A stretch of DNA of 64,000 bases from Reticulitermes lucifugus (Eukaryota; Arthropoda; Insecta; Blattodea; Rhinotermitidae). Below the pieces are notes generated by a model, which did not search any database, was not told the origin of the DNA, and saw only the letters and a program-made list of their open reading frames with translations. Below, in pieces: positions 23,153 through 35,633 of this stretch. The stretch is taken from the NCBI GenBank assembly GCA_026260175.1, contig JAKCWW010000339.1:32011-96010 (forward strand), in the 5' to 3' direction. How positions within the stretch are numbered: position 1 is the first letter of the stretch; every line of letters begins with the position of its first letter. The translations under genes and the position numbers were made by a program.

Positions 23153-24009
23153 TACTATAAATTACTTCATTCATTATTGAAACTGGGCACAGGAGGACAC
23201 CCTTAGAAGAGCCACCACGAGACTGGATGTGCTACTGATTTACAGGAAACGCCCTCGATATCTGCATTACGTTTGCTTCACCCAAGATATGCTGTCAGTG
23301 AAGTACCCAATTCTACATTTTATGCGCTTTATGCTAAACAATTTCAAAAATCAACTGCAGATTCGTAGTTTCTGACGCTCCGTCCGCATGTTTCAGAACC
23401 ACTCCCACCATGCGGATTTTCACAGCATTTCATATTTGTGATCTTTAAAAATATTTGCCGATAATTTCGATTAAAATCAGACAAAATAACAGACACTTTA
23501 CATGAAGCTCTGCGTTCGATGTCGATCTCGCCTTAGGCCTAATTTGTCTTCATAATTGAGACTATATTCTCTGTGAGGTATGAACTAAGGCTAAAGAAAG
23601 AGTTGCGCATCGATCATGATCGATTTGAACGTCAAGTATCCATGTTTAAGAGATATCAACTGTAAATCTTCCAACATACAATATCTCAACGATCGATGGT
23701 AAATCCGTTGATAAAATACGGAGAAATCTTATAGTGTGGTCTTTTTTCTGAAGAGTATTCACGATGTTCACATGTAGGGAAAATCATAGAGCAAAGACCC
23801 TAGAAGTGTTACGCTCTGAAAACTGTTCGTAATTTGTTAATACATTCATCAAAGACCACTTAAGGAAATTAAATATCGAGACAGAGGGAGAAGCAAGTTT
23901 TGCAACGTGCCCTGAAGATGCATGGGGCTATGGGTCACGGCTCATAGCTCCACGCATTATTAATCCCTTAATATTTGTCACCTTGGTTTTAACATTATAG
24001 GCATTCTTC
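23153..24009. other. no gene or repeat recognised
   Basis: Nothing supportable seen. It contains TCGATCATGATCGA (23612-23625), a short perfect palindrome of no clear meaning. Confidence 0.35.
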
Positions 24010-24480
24010 ACGAAGTAAAATAATATCTTATATGGACACCATGTGTGTCCGCCTCTCCGTCCGTTTTTGCATCTGTCTGTCCGTATGTGTGTCTGTGACC
24101 TAGCATCAGCGACTAATATGGTGGCCGGACGTTCGTGGAATTCGGTATAAGTGATAAGTGTTCCTTACAGACAGCTGTAGAACAAATGCGAGTATCGTGT
24201 TAGTCGGCTGAGTGTGTCATACTTGATAAACAGGCCAAAACATTATTTTGTCCACATTTTCTACATTTTTGGCCCAATTTGGACAGAATTCAGTACAGAG
24301 GTTATCGACAAACTATTTTTAAGTAATTGTGAGTTTCGTGAAAATTGTCTCAGCAAAAGCCATACATTACTAAGCGGCGTAAGTGAATTTATCTCCGTAT
24401 TGTCCACGTTATATTCGGCATAACAGATCTGAACGTAATTTTGTTGAGTATTTCTCAGTTTAGTGAGAATCTGTGCGGGG
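24010..24480 (+). repeat. family B degenerate tandem repeat, first locus
   Basis: Starts with a TATGGACACCATGTGTGTCC ... TGTGACCTAGCATCAGCGAC lead, like the second locus at 31545. Two or three worn units follow, each with a word like GTGAGTTTCGTGAAAAT, then CATAC-TTACT-AGCGGCGTAA and GTATT-TCC-CGT-TTCGG. The lead includes a GTCTGTCCGT tract as in family A. Confidence 0.5.
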
Positions 24481-25305
24481 AAGGTAGTACATTTTTAGGG
24501 GGGTACAAGAAATTACAGTTACACCTGTACCGTGAAACTATTCAACTTATGAAAGTAAAGGCCTAGGTAAATTCTTGTTACTACCTTACGGAGTACACGA
24601 TTTACAGTCTTGTTAATTTCCTACAAACAGTAACAACAACACTACAGAATAACGACATTTACTTTACGGACCTGATATCATTCATGGTAATAGATCTTGA
24701 AAAAATATGCACGGTTTGCTGAAGCCCACAGTTCGTTGAATGTAAACTAAGACCATAAATACAGTGCAAAATATTTCTATAAGTTTTGGTTTGAAGGCGA
24801 TAACGAACGAATTATTAAGAAAGATACCTACATACGATGTTAGATCACAAAATAAGTTTACAAAGCATACCACGCATGTTTTGGGTTAATTATTTTCAAC
24901 ACTAATAAGAACAGTTCAGATTTATCTGTACTGATATTCCATTATATTTCTAAACAGTCGCCACCTCAACTGAGGCATTTATCAAATTGTGGGATGATTT
25001 TTTTCCTTGATTATAGAAGTGTGTCATGTGATATTGGGCATCTTGTAACAACTGTTTCGGCCTCGCGATCATGTTTAAATTTGTGGCTGCCAAGATTCCA
25101 CTTCAGTGCTGGAAACAAACGACATAATCACAGTCAGTGTAGGTTCTTTAGTTACGAAATTGTGCAATGCGTAAGCTTATTTTCTGACCGACTGTCGCAG
25201 AATGTACAGAATGCTGTATATAAGGTAATAACTAGAAAGACGGCAATGATACAGAATTTTGAGTATATATAAATACATATGGTAAGAATTTTGAGGTTAT
25301 ACCCG

Positions 25306-25315
<10 letters not shown>
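24481..25315. other. no gene or repeat recognised
   Basis: AT-rich with overlapping short open frames on both strands and no family resemblance. Confidence 0.35.

Positions 25316-25348
<33 letters not shown>
25316..25348. repeat. compound CA/TA microsatellite
   Basis: About eight CA units running directly into about eight TA units. Confidence 0.9.
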
Positions 25349-26334
25349 AACACAGAACCTGTGTTTGACTGATATGTTCACAAAAATAACTTAAAACAAC
25401 AATAATAACAACACATACATATACATACGCAGAAATATGTATGTATAAACATGGAGATCTACAAATGCATGCAATAAAGACGAAGGTTTCATAATCTCAT
25501 CCCGGAACCCTTTGTTTTGTCCATCTGTTTAAGTAACATTAATTGTTATTCCAAAGCCAAGGGCCAACAGCAGTACTTGAATAAAATAATGAGGCTTTGA
25601 AAAAATATGGCTATCAGTAAAATAAAAAAATATTAATTATGACGATGTGTAAATGGAAACTTAGCCCTTTTTGAGAAGCTGATAATTCCTCAAATACATC
25701 ATAAACTTTATTCTTTCATGGGACTAAATTTCATTACCTTTCTCCAGTGGCGCAAATAAGGCCCCAGCAGAACCCCTGGCGCAGGTGGCCCCAAACACAC
25801 AAATACTAAACTATTTTGAGGGTTCTATACGGGGATCCCGATTATCGAGACGCCGTGGCTTCCGACCTTTAAACTACGCCTTTGCCGTGTTCACAAAATT
25901 TCGAATCTGATCCACTTTCACAGCTTGTCGGATCCATCCACAACCACACTCCTTCAAGATACACTTTTAACATATGCACGCATCTATCCCTGGTCTTCAA
26001 AGTGGTGTTTGCATTTCAGGTATTTCCACCAAGACGATATACCTGTATTCTTTACTCATTCCCAGAAACGTACAGGATTAAATTCAATAAACAGTTCTGG
26101 CAGTTAAAAGACGAAAGAGACTATTATTCAAATTAGCCAATGCTTCTCGTACAGCAAAACAGATGGGCAATATACACAAAACATTGTGGCGCATTCGCTT
26201 AATGTTTATACCTTCTCGGTTATCCTAACCTCCTGATACCCGTTTCAGTCCAAGCGAGAGCTTTCATGGCGATTTGATGCCGCCGATAACAAAAAAGTAC
26301 TTAGGTCTTAATGTAAAGTGGCCGATACTTTTGC
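25349..26334. other. no gene recognised
   Basis: AT-rich. The piece near 25835-25880 (CCCGATTATCGAGACGCCGTGG ... TTAAACTACGCC) resembles 51410-51455 and may be a small repeat. Overlapping open frames at 25880-26135 look like chance. Confidence 0.35.
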
Positions 26335-26525
26335 CCGACTTTAACCAGATCTGGAATGCCTAGACAGATTTTCATTGAAGTCCCTAATATCAAATTTCGC
26401 GGAAATACATCCAGTGGGAGTCGCGCTGATACATGCGAAGAGATGGACACACAGAGAGACAGATGGACGGACGGACATGACGAAGGTAACAGGCGCTTTT
26501 CGCGAGTGTGCGAACGCGCCTAAAA
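26335..26525 (+). repeat. family A interspersed repeat
   Basis: Contains ATATCAAATTTCGCGGAAAT, ATCCAGTGGGAGTCGCGCTG, a GAGACAGATGGACGGACGGA tract, CATGACGAAGGTAACAGGCG and the end GCGAACGCGCCTAAAACC. The terminus here (GCGAACGCGCC) is identical to the inverted end of the element at 37433-37936. Confidence 0.8.
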
Positions 26526-26669
26526 CCTCATACCAGCACTTCAACTGATAGCAGCCGGAGCATGTTTCCTCACGTGTAATTTTTGAGCATGGAGTGCGGC
26601 TGATATCCAAGATATCTTACCGACGTCTGCTAGATTCACAGTCGCAGAAGTTAATTCTGAATTGGAACA

Positions 26670-26734
26670 CAAAGAAGAAGAAGAAGAAGAAGAAGAAAAT
26701 AAGAAGGAGGAGGAAGAGGGAAAGAAAGAGGAGG
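26670..26734. repeat. GAA/GGA purine microsatellite
   Basis: AAGAAGAAG for about 30 bases, then a worn GGAGGAGGAAG run. It explains the Glu/Lys-rich open frame on the plus strand. Confidence 0.9.
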
Positions 26735-29059
26735 TAATTCTTTTAAGTGTAGAATTTACTGCACCGCCTTTTCAAGGAATTTTTTCTATAAATTCTAGAT
26801 ATACCAGAAAATTCAAAAGGACACTGATATTCACAGGTCACTTCAGAATTGTGCATCATTTGTATGGAACTTGCTTCATGTCATCATTCTGGTACCTAGA
26901 ATTCGGAAGCGGCTGCTAGATTTACGGAAAATTTGTGAAATCCTGTATTACCTCATGCTAGCTTTCTGGTTTGTATTCAGTCTGATAATGTCGGCCGGTG
27001 CTAGAAACTTCGTTAAGATTTTAATGTCAAATGTGCTATATTTTTAATAATAAAATGAACAAATTTAATTGTAATATTAAGTAAATATTCCTCTCGCATT
27101 TGCTTGCTTTAAGTAACCTTTAAAAATTTACACATGTCATACTAGCAACATTTTACATTTTAACATTGAAGACTGGAGCGCTGAAGGTCATTGCAAACGG
27201 TGCCCTGCATGTCTCGCATATACTGGAACAAAGCAGCGTGAAGACACTCTTTTTAACGATCGGTCGACAACCCCAAAAGATATCGATCGTTCTAAGAACG
27301 TTAACAATTTAAAGTGGCCTTCTCTCATGGAAATATCAAGACGAATGGAAAGCAGCCAGTAAACGGATAAAGCAGTCTTGTCACAGATAGGCCACAGAGT
27401 ACAGGAAAGATGTCTATGCATATCTTGATTTTGTCTGAAAGTTAAACCTCTGCTGTCACAGACAACGTCACTATGATTCACTGTCCGCTTGCAGGAAATA
27501 GAAACGTGTACTTCGGGCTTGATTTCAGGGAATGAACGTAGTACTGATTGTTTCACAGTGCTACCAACCCTAAGAATTTTAAGGTCACTGTAGATCATGT
27601 CATGAAATACCTTACAACGCTAATCTCTTAGGCATTAATGTACTTGTTCCTTCAATATACACATTACAATAAAAACGTAAAAATGGACTGCTTTCGTCAG
27701 ACAATATTTATTACTTTATGAACCACTTAAAGCCCATTAGTTACTATAAATAACGGCGGATTTAACATTAAAAGATCTGCATTTCAATTGCTCAGTTTAC
27801 TTAGTATTCCATTTGGATCTTACAATAAACAGCTATTATTTCAGTCTACAGTTAAATGTTTCTAATGGAAGAACTTCGTGTTGTCTGTCAGGTATGAGTT
27901 TAATCTCTCTCTAATAAATATATATACATTAATTTTGATCGTCAAAGATTTTCTTGGGTCTTAATCTCTCTACATTATTTCAGTGCTACTTAATTTTCAC
28001 AGCACCACCACTTATCATCACAGTAAACTCGACACACAAGCAGTCTTAACGTAAATCGCTGCCCTCACTGTTTCAACTTCATGTATCAGAATTCCTAAGC
28101 ATGGTGACACCTGTTGTTTCGTCTTACACTATCACCTTTACCGAAGGCCATACCACAGACTGAGGACAAGGGCTGGGTGCTGGGAATTTGGGCCTTAAAC
28201 TAGTACACAAGATGGGGCTAGAAAAATGCCTTAATGTGGACGTCACTGTTTGTACACTTCGTAGAATATTATTCGGGAGGTCAAATGAAGGAGGATATTA
28301 CGAATATAGATTGCTGAAAGCACGGGAAAGATGAAAACGAAACGTCTTAGTTGGAAAGCTTACGAAGAGAAATCTTTTACTTTTGTGGCAGTGTTTAATG
28401 TGTCGTTAGAAATGGCATTAAAATTTTAAACAGTGACACCCCCCTCTCAGAAAACATTTACAACTATAGAACAAAATTAACACAAAACTTGCAGGCTGGA
28501 AAACAAATGTCGCGCCATGTGACAGCCTACAATAAATCACACGAAACTTTGCAGAGGCATCACATGAGGACTTAAGTATGCGCCCTCTCACCCTTCTTTT
28601 CAGAAATATCCATTCTTTCCGACGTTCAGAAAGATCTGTCTCCTTGTAAACCAGTAAGCCTTCATGGCTCTCAGTTAAATTCAACACGATGAGCTTCAAA
28701 AGAAGGGAGATGCATAGTAGCTTAACCGTTAAACCAGTGTGAAAAAAAATGTCAATTCCAGTGGTACGTCACATCACCAGCAGTCACACGTATAGTTTTC
28801 TTGGTTGTAGGTTATATATTATTCGCGTTTTTGGCAATGTAATACCCTCTATCGTAACATACAATTAAAAAAATCCCCGTCTTTAAAGTAAGTGTACTAA
28901 ATCAGGATGATACTGCGATTTTCTGGGTTATGAGACCGTGTGGTGGTCTCGCAGGTGGGTACAAATTTCAGTGGAAAGTCTGCATACACTGAAATTCCAC
29001 ATTTAACATTGTATCAGTTTTCATTGTTTAACTAACTCCATAAGGCAAAGTCCTTTTTG
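26735..29059. other. no supportable gene
   Basis: A 136-codon open frame on the minus strand (27598-27188) is the longest here. It shows no known motif, no good flanking splice sites and no codon pattern I can read as coding. The 93-codon minus-strand frame at 28699-28418 is similar. No repeats recognised. Confidence 0.35.
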
Positions 29060-29390
29060 AGAATCTAATAGGTCCACAGTCCAGAAGTTACTGCATTTTA
29101 TGCAACCCAAAGATTCGTTTCCGTGTGCACAATCGCCCGTCAATTGTTCCTATCCTGAGCCAGATCAATCCAGTCCTCGCCCTCCTACCCTATTTATTAG
29201 CCACTTTAACATTATCCTCCCGTCTGCGCCTAGGTGTTTTAAATTCTATCTTTCCTTCAGATTTCGCCACCAAAACCTGCATGCATTTCAGTTCTACGCC
29301 ACGAGTGTCACATTTTCCACTCCTCCCATCCTCCTTGATTTCATCACCTTTATAACATTTTGTGAGGAATACAAATCATAAAGCTCCACA
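29060..29390 (-). pseudogene. LINE ORF2 C-terminal tail, antisense, decayed
   Basis: The minus strand in shifting frames gives VAKSEGKIEFKTPRRRRED, then EDWIDLAQDR and NLWVA-NAV, the same tail order as at 10630 and 20885. The upstream RWAGHVARMG part is worn away. Open frames on the plus strand here are antisense shadows. Confidence 0.6.
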
Positions 29391-29756
29391 CTAGACAGTT
29401 TTCTCCGTCCTCTTGTTACTCTTCACTGTACTTATGTTTAGGCGATGAAGTATGGCTGCATGTAGCAGACACCGTGGCGCAAAAGTAGCGAGAATTGGGA
29501 AGAACTGTAGAGGCAGCACTGCGGCAGTCTAGACCGAGTATTGATCCAGCCGAATAAGGCAAAGATTCTTAAACCTGATAGGACATTATAGCATCGACAT
29601 CTAACAATCAAAATGATAAATAGCTTAAGAGACAGAACAATCAGAACACTGTCTGCGAGAAGTCTGTACAGATCTTTAACACACGAAGTATTAAAAGATG
29701 CGAAAACAAAACTTAATATTTGTGGGTTAATTTACAAGGTAAAAAAAACGTAAAGT

Positions 29757-30010
29757 TCACCCTATAACCTGCCACGCAGGCACTAAAAGGGAGTAAGTGC
29801 ATAGTTCTACTCTTTCTTTATCATCGGCGCTAAATGGGGGGTGGGTGGTTAATGCCACGCCCGGGCCGCTTTATCTCCGGTAATGACTCGGTACCAATTG
29901 TACAGAAGGCTGGGTGGGACCCAGCGTCGGTCTGGACGGGTATGGAAGATCTTGTCCCTTGCGGGATTCGAACCCCGGACCGTTCAGCCCGTAGCAAGTT
30001 GTTTTACAAG
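29757..30010 (-). repeat. tRNA-derived SINE, family S3
   Basis: Minus strand: head ending GTAAAACAACTTGCTACGGG, B box GGGTTCGAATCC at 29964-29974, then CAATTGGTACCGAGTCATTA, AAGCGGCCCGGGCGTGGCAT and CCTGCGTGGCAGG. Better preserved than the copy at 18705. Confidence 0.75.
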
Positions 30011-31139
30011 ACTGTCATTAATTCAAAGTATATAGCAGTGTTCTACGACATGTTAGCAGGAGCATCCTGCATTTTTATTACAGATATACGGAAGGTCACA
30101 TTAAGGTTAAAAAAAGGCTATATATTAAACTAAATTATGAAATACTTAATATTTACGGTTTCTTCCAATTTGTACCTTCTGCATGTTCTTCGTAACTACT
30201 ATCCCATTTCTAACAATATCCACAAACGCTTTACGTCATCGGGTTATAAGTTTATTAAGACACCTCGCCTTCTAAACTCTATCACGGCTACCGGCCCCCC
30301 CCCTCCCCCGTCACCCTGACGTGCCAGCAGCAATCCAAGCGAGCTGTTTACGACAGACGATATTTTCGCTCTATGCTGAAACACTTCTCTGTCCATTCGA
30401 CAAAACTCTATTAAGATGATTCATGCCAAATGTCAATAGCAAAATAGCTTATTGTCTCGTGAATTTGTTTTCACGTTCGGCTGTACTAAACCTATGCTTA
30501 TCAATACCTCCCTCTACTTGTTATTAATACATGCAATTCCGTTGGGTTCTGACTGTGACCAGTCCTTTCTGACTGAACACCCTCCGCCGCCTCTCCTATA
30601 AATAACAACGAATTATCGACAAAAATATAGGTGCGTATATGTCTCACATCCTCGTGAATTTGCTCCATCATTAGTTCAGTTTTCATACAGCTGTGTTCTG
30701 TACTGGATCAAAAACTGTGAACAGTGGCGCTTAAGTGCTTCTAATACTACTTTCTTCTATTGTCCACTTTAGGCTTACAGCAATTTGCTTCGTTACAAAT
30801 TTACTGAAATCATCTTCCAGTGCCCTGTTATTGCTGAAGGTGAAAGTACTGAGCCTGTAAGGCCAGCAAAGCCACACCAATAGGGCAGACTATTAACGCC
30901 CGCACGTATACAGGTGACAGGAAATCTTTCTAGGCCTGGCTGCTATCAAAGTCTGTACTATAAAAGTATCTATGTCAGCTGACACTCTGAGCAGCTAAGT
31001 TGCCGATATGTCAAGTGACAAAGAATTAAATTTGAGGGGGGGGGGGAATTACCGTCAGAAAGTTTTCCCGTCATATCGAGGAGAATAATGCCGCTCGCGG
31101 TAACGCTCAATACTGTTTCACTACCGTTCACTTAATTTT
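30011..31139. other. no gene; homopolymer runs at both ends
   Basis: A C-rich run interrupted by one T lies at 30294-30309 and an 11-base G run at 31036-31046. No open frame of note. Confidence 0.4.
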
Positions 31140-31335
31140 CTCATCCCCAAACAGGCCCAGACGGACCCTGGCCCACCCATCTCTTATTCAGTCGGTACGA
31201 GGGTCCTATTCCAGGGGTCAAGCGGCCGGAGATTTATCTTGACCACTCGCCACCATCCATCCAGCGCCGAGGCTGAGACTGAGTAGGGCTATAAATTTGC
31301 TAGCCCTCTGTGGCTTCATGGCATTGACAAGGACT
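31140..31335 (-). repeat. SINE family S4-like body
   Basis: Contains TTGACCACTCGCCACCATCC, CAGCGCCGAGGCTGAGACTG and GGGCTATAAATTTGCTAG, matching the body of 13670-13760. The tRNA-like head is not clear, so orientation and limits are uncertain. A related piece is at 41480-41640. Confidence 0.45.
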
Positions 31336-31544
31336 TTACCTTAACCTCTTACTTGTTCACGTATTTATTTATTTATTTACATTACGTATAAGTATTCATG
31401 TAATAAACTCATACAGAAAATCACACAAAAGTTTTCAATTAACCTTCCTATGAAGCAGGTCAGAACTTCCCAAACCCCAAGCTGGAAAACGACCAGTTGT
31501 CTGCCTTCTGCTACTACTTCTTATGCTTTACTTAGGATGTAAAA

Positions 31545-32105
31545 AATGCCTTATGTGGAGACCATGTCCTTCCGTCTGTGACCTAGTATCAATGACTAAA
31601 CCGTCTGTCATATTTTTATGAAATTTGGTATAGGAGTTCTTGACAAAAAAAATCGTGCAAGCGTGAGCTTAATCAAATTCGGCCCAATGACAGTCATATT
31701 TTACTTAACGCTGTAAATGAATTTCTGCCCGCACTTCTCGTATTTCTTGACCGGATTCGGTCAAATTCGATATAGGCGATCTCCATGTAATTCCGTTGGT
31801 GAAAATAAGTGCAGTGAACATCGTATTTTACTTAAAGGTATAAATGAAATATTTTCCACATTTTATACATTTTCATCCGATTAAAGACTTAGTGAGAGGC
31901 TGTGAGTTTCGTCAAAATAGGCACAGCGAAAGTCATACTTTACTTAAGGATGTGAAATAATTTTTACCTCTACTTGCCACATTTATTGTCCGACTTGGGT
32001 GAAATCCAGTATACGACATGTGCATGCTGTTGAGCATTTCTGAGTCTTGTGAAAATCGGTGCAGGGACTGCCGTACTTTTCTTATTGGCGTAAACAGAAA
32101 CATTT
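31545..32105 (+). repeat. family B degenerate tandem array, second locus
   Basis: The lead CTTATGTGGAGACCATGTCC ... TGTGACCTAGTATCAATGAC matches 24030-24115. Then the word CATATTTTACTTAACG-TGTAAATGAA recurs in worn form at about 31695, 31822, 31934 and 32072 (spacings 127, 112, 138), each followed by a CACTT-TCGTATTT-T-GACC-like segment and preceded by GTCAAAAT-GGCACAG. About four units. Confidence 0.65.
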
Positions 32106-33970
32106 ACACGTGTAAAACGAAACCGTATCATATTTTAAAAGAAAGGAACTCCTTGTATATATGTGTACGGCGTTACGAAGAACATACATCATTTGCTGTC
32201 TTGTTCAAAACAGTTGCGGCCACTCGCCACATATGAAGGCCGTCTCCTCCACCCGCAACGACCGGACGCGACGCATTCAGACGTGATAGGCGACCCATTC
32301 AAATGGAAGGCATTACACTAGCATAATGAAACGCTGCTGCATGTCGGGCTAAAATGTGATACTTTTCTACTCCACAGACCTCTTTGTGTCAAGAGGCAAG
32401 CTCACTGGCAACAGTAAGTTCTACAAAAAAATTAACACTAAAGTAAAAAGGTCAGCGACGCGGGGGGGGGGGGTATAATTAAGCAGCTTATGCGGTGGAA
32501 TGCGTCGCAGTAAAGAGATAAAAAAAAGTTAGTATTACATGTTATAATTATAGCTTGGCAATTTGCTCTCAAAGACGCACAGAGTAACTATTACCATAAC
32601 TACTTCCAGGAAGAAGAATTGACGCCCACTTTCCGCGAAATTGTTACATCTCTACAGCAAAATACAACTAAATAAACAAAATAATAATTACGCATATCAG
32701 TCGTCTGTTTTATGCACAATCCCCCGCATACACATTACAAATGCCGGACAGTTTGAAGACGTAAAATAAAAAGCTCTCGATATCGTCAAGCATATATAGT
32801 TTAATTGTGTCGTCTGTCATTTATAGGTATGTCTAAAGGTGTCGGTTAATATAGCTAAATCCATGAGATGTCGTTTAAAAGTGTATCTACTACTAAATAT
32901 TGATACGTGTTCAACCCAGAGTTATTTAACAAAGTCCCCCCCCCCGTAAAACCGATATTATTCAATCCATATAGCAAACATTAACTTCCACATATATGCA
33001 TACATTAGCAATGCTGGCGCGCTTCATGCTACTGCTTCTAGAATTTCGATTCGTGAATTGTAACTTCCGACGGTCTCAGAAATAGCATAAGACAGACCGG
33101 GCGGGCAAGCAAGCACTAACGTTATAACATTTGTTTCACAGCTTTTCCCGCGGTTCTCGAGCTGAGATTTAAAACCACTTTTGTTTAATTATCCCTAAAA
33201 ATGTGAAGACATGCGGAAGACGTAGGCCTATATTTGTAACAAACTGCATGCCTCCCCTTTATCTGGAGCTCTTATTACAAACATTTTGCGCTACGATAAA
33301 TACGAAGTATGTCTATTATTTTTGTCCGACTGTAACTAAAATTGAAACATGTCAACAAATTTCAGTAAATAACGCCTATACCAACTTTATAAAAATTCGT
33401 TCACTGTTTCTCGTTTTGTTGCATGCGAACGCAAAAACGGGCAGGAAGACATTGTAAATCTAGTAGGTATACTTTTACAACTCTTCTTTGCGAAAGCGTC
33501 AATAAACTGGAACTCCGTCCGTAACAGAAAATGCGGCCAGAAGTTCCACTTCACTCTTATAAAAAAAAAGAGATTATGATTTGCAATGACAGTGGCGTAA
33601 TATAAATAATGGCAACATACACTGTTACAGCTCAATTTACTAAGGCCCTACGTAAATGAGTAATTTCAGCAAGGCCTATCCGATAATTGGATTTTATATC
33701 AACACAAACATCTAGATAAAGATAAGGAATTCTCTATCGACTGTAGCCCTAATTGTAACATGCCTATCTATATTCTAGTAGATTTCATGCATTACAGATA
33801 TTGCGTGATGTTATCACTTCAACACATAAAAGTGAAAACCCTGAAATTTGTGTTTATAACATCCGTCACTCCAAGAAGTTTAGTGCATGCAGACGCTTCC
33901 CCGTACAGGGTTTTCACGGAAGGCAACATACCTGACACTTTGCGTGATTTCAAGTTTCCACAGAGGTGTA
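32106..33970. other. no gene recognised; two long homopolymer runs
   Basis: G run at 32462-32473 and C run at 32936-32945. Overlapping open frames at 33200-33640 show no family resemblance. Confidence 0.4.
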
Positions 33971-34094
33971 AATGAGATCTTTGCTCTTCTGGGATGTTAC
34001 GCAGCGTTTATCGGGAAATAGGTTGTCCCGAAACGTCCGTAACTAATTAACAATCAACGCTGCGTAACATCCCAGGACAGCGAAGATCTCATTC
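33971..34094. repeat. family C element reduced to a near-complete hairpin
   Basis: AATGAGATCTTTGCTCTTCT GGGATGTTACGCAGCG on the left faces its inverted copy CGCTGCGTAACATCCCAGGA ... CGAAGATCTCATT on the right. The loop holds CCCGAAACGTCCGTAACTAA, the family signature. The helix extends beyond the usual CTTCTGGGATG ends into AATGAGATCTT. Confidence 0.8.
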
Positions 34095-34142
34095 CACCTG
34101 ACACTTCGTAAATTATCTACATTCTTACACAATTCCAGCTTC

Positions 34143-34335
34143 TAGACATTACGTCGCGTCGATTGGTAAACGGCTACCCACGTTCCGAAGGAACCTAGTG
34201 CCTTCTTCTTCAGGGTCAACAGGTCAAATAAGAAATTGCAGACTGCGTGACACTGGAAATAAAAGTTGCGATACTTCGAAACGACGGTAACTAATCACTA
34301 ATCAAGAGGGCGTAACATTCCAAAAGACTTGAATC
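34143..34335. repeat. family C element, worn copy
   Basis: ACATTACGTCGCGTCGATTG, GTGCCTTCTTCTTCAGGGTC, CTTCGAAACGACGGTAACTA and AGAGGGCGTAACATTCCAAA follow the family order. TIR pairing is weak. Confidence 0.55.
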
Positions 34336-35437
34336 TTTAGCGGCACCACTGTTAGGATCTCAAATTTCGCATGAATAAAATGGCTTTCTTAACACTCACT
34401 AAATCACACGACTTTCCTTACGAATGTATCAAGGAAATTAAAGAAGTGAGGAAGAAGCATAAGATAAAAGAATGGAGGACAGAAAGATAAGGTCTGAAAG
34501 AAAGAAGGTGCTTCTGATCCCGATGCTTTTGTCACAATAACGCCTACACCAAATGACCTATTTTCATGACTTTAACTGTCAGAATACTTAAGCGACATTG
34601 CGGCGTGCGTGACTTGATTGTAATTTGAACTTGAACTGAAACGGTTTTACCTTAGAGACGTAATTCCCTCCTCTGATGTTATGTGACACTTTTGTGCAGT
34701 TATCAACAAATATTTGGAAAGTAGCCCTTGGGTTTAAAAACTTATATGGATTCGGTCATTCTCAATTCAATTGCAATATAAGCAAACAGAAGTCATATCT
34801 TATATTTTCCAATTTGGAAACAGATTTTTTACCCAAATTGAATAAATAAACGAATTAACACCAAGGTACTGAACGGACAACACGACCTTCTAACTATATA
34901 GGTGAACAAAAATTTTTCGTCTTAATATTCTGTCACCTCAAACCATAATTTCCGTCAACCAAACCTTCTAAACTTTTAAAAATTACAAGAGGCAAAGTTA
35001 AATAATCTTATACGTTTCGGTTAAAGACTCTTAACTTTAAAGGGTTGTTTATTTAAGTTATAAGCATATAGACCAATAGGATGTGTTTCTTAATTACGCA
35101 ACAGATTTCTTTGCATTCTTTGAACAAAGAGCATAAAATGAGGGTACAATGATCACTCACTATTCGGGTTTCGGTGTGAAGGTTTCGTTCAAGGAACCCT
35201 ATGCAGATTTATCTTAAAATAAGCAATGGTTTTTTCACAGCTTCCCACTCTTTTTACATTTCGTACAGACTTCGTCTGAAGTTACTTGCCGTCAAGATCA
35301 TAAGTGGGTCATTATGCTCTTCTAATATGATTTATAATCTTACATAATTTGAAGAATCTTAGTAAAATTAAAGCTGTCCCTGAATAATCGCCACAAAAGA
35401 GAAATTTCAGCTTCTCACATGGGTGATGAACATTCGG
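34336..35437. other. no gene or repeat recognised
   Basis: AT-rich, with purine-rich AAGAAAGAAG runs near 34440-34500. Nothing supportable. Confidence 0.35.
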
Positions 35438-35597
35438 GTCTTCTGGGATGTTACACCGTTTCGACTGGTAAGTCGTTATCGACTTTTCAAAATAATATGG
35501 TACCTTCATGAACTGCTTGACTCTGAAGATGAGGGAACCAAGCTTCTTCGAAACGTTAGTAACTATTTACCAGTCGGCACAGCGTAACTTCCATCGC
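35438..35597. repeat. family C element with hammerhead-like core
   Basis: TCTTCTGGGATGTTACACCG at the left and the inverted CACAGCGTAACTTCC at the right, with CGACTGGTAA / TTACCAGTCG pairing inside. The interior reads CTCTGAAGATGAGGGAACCA ... CTTCTTCGAAACGTTAGTAAC, i.e. CTGAAGA-T, a helix-forming stretch, then GAAAC. Confidence 0.7.
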
Positions 35598-35633
35598 GAG
35601 AAAGTTAGCTGCTGGAATATTTAGATAACTACT

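Noticed and set aside
27188-27598. 136-codon minus-strand open frame
   Set aside because: No family resemblance and no flanking exons found. Transcript evidence would be needed to reconsider.
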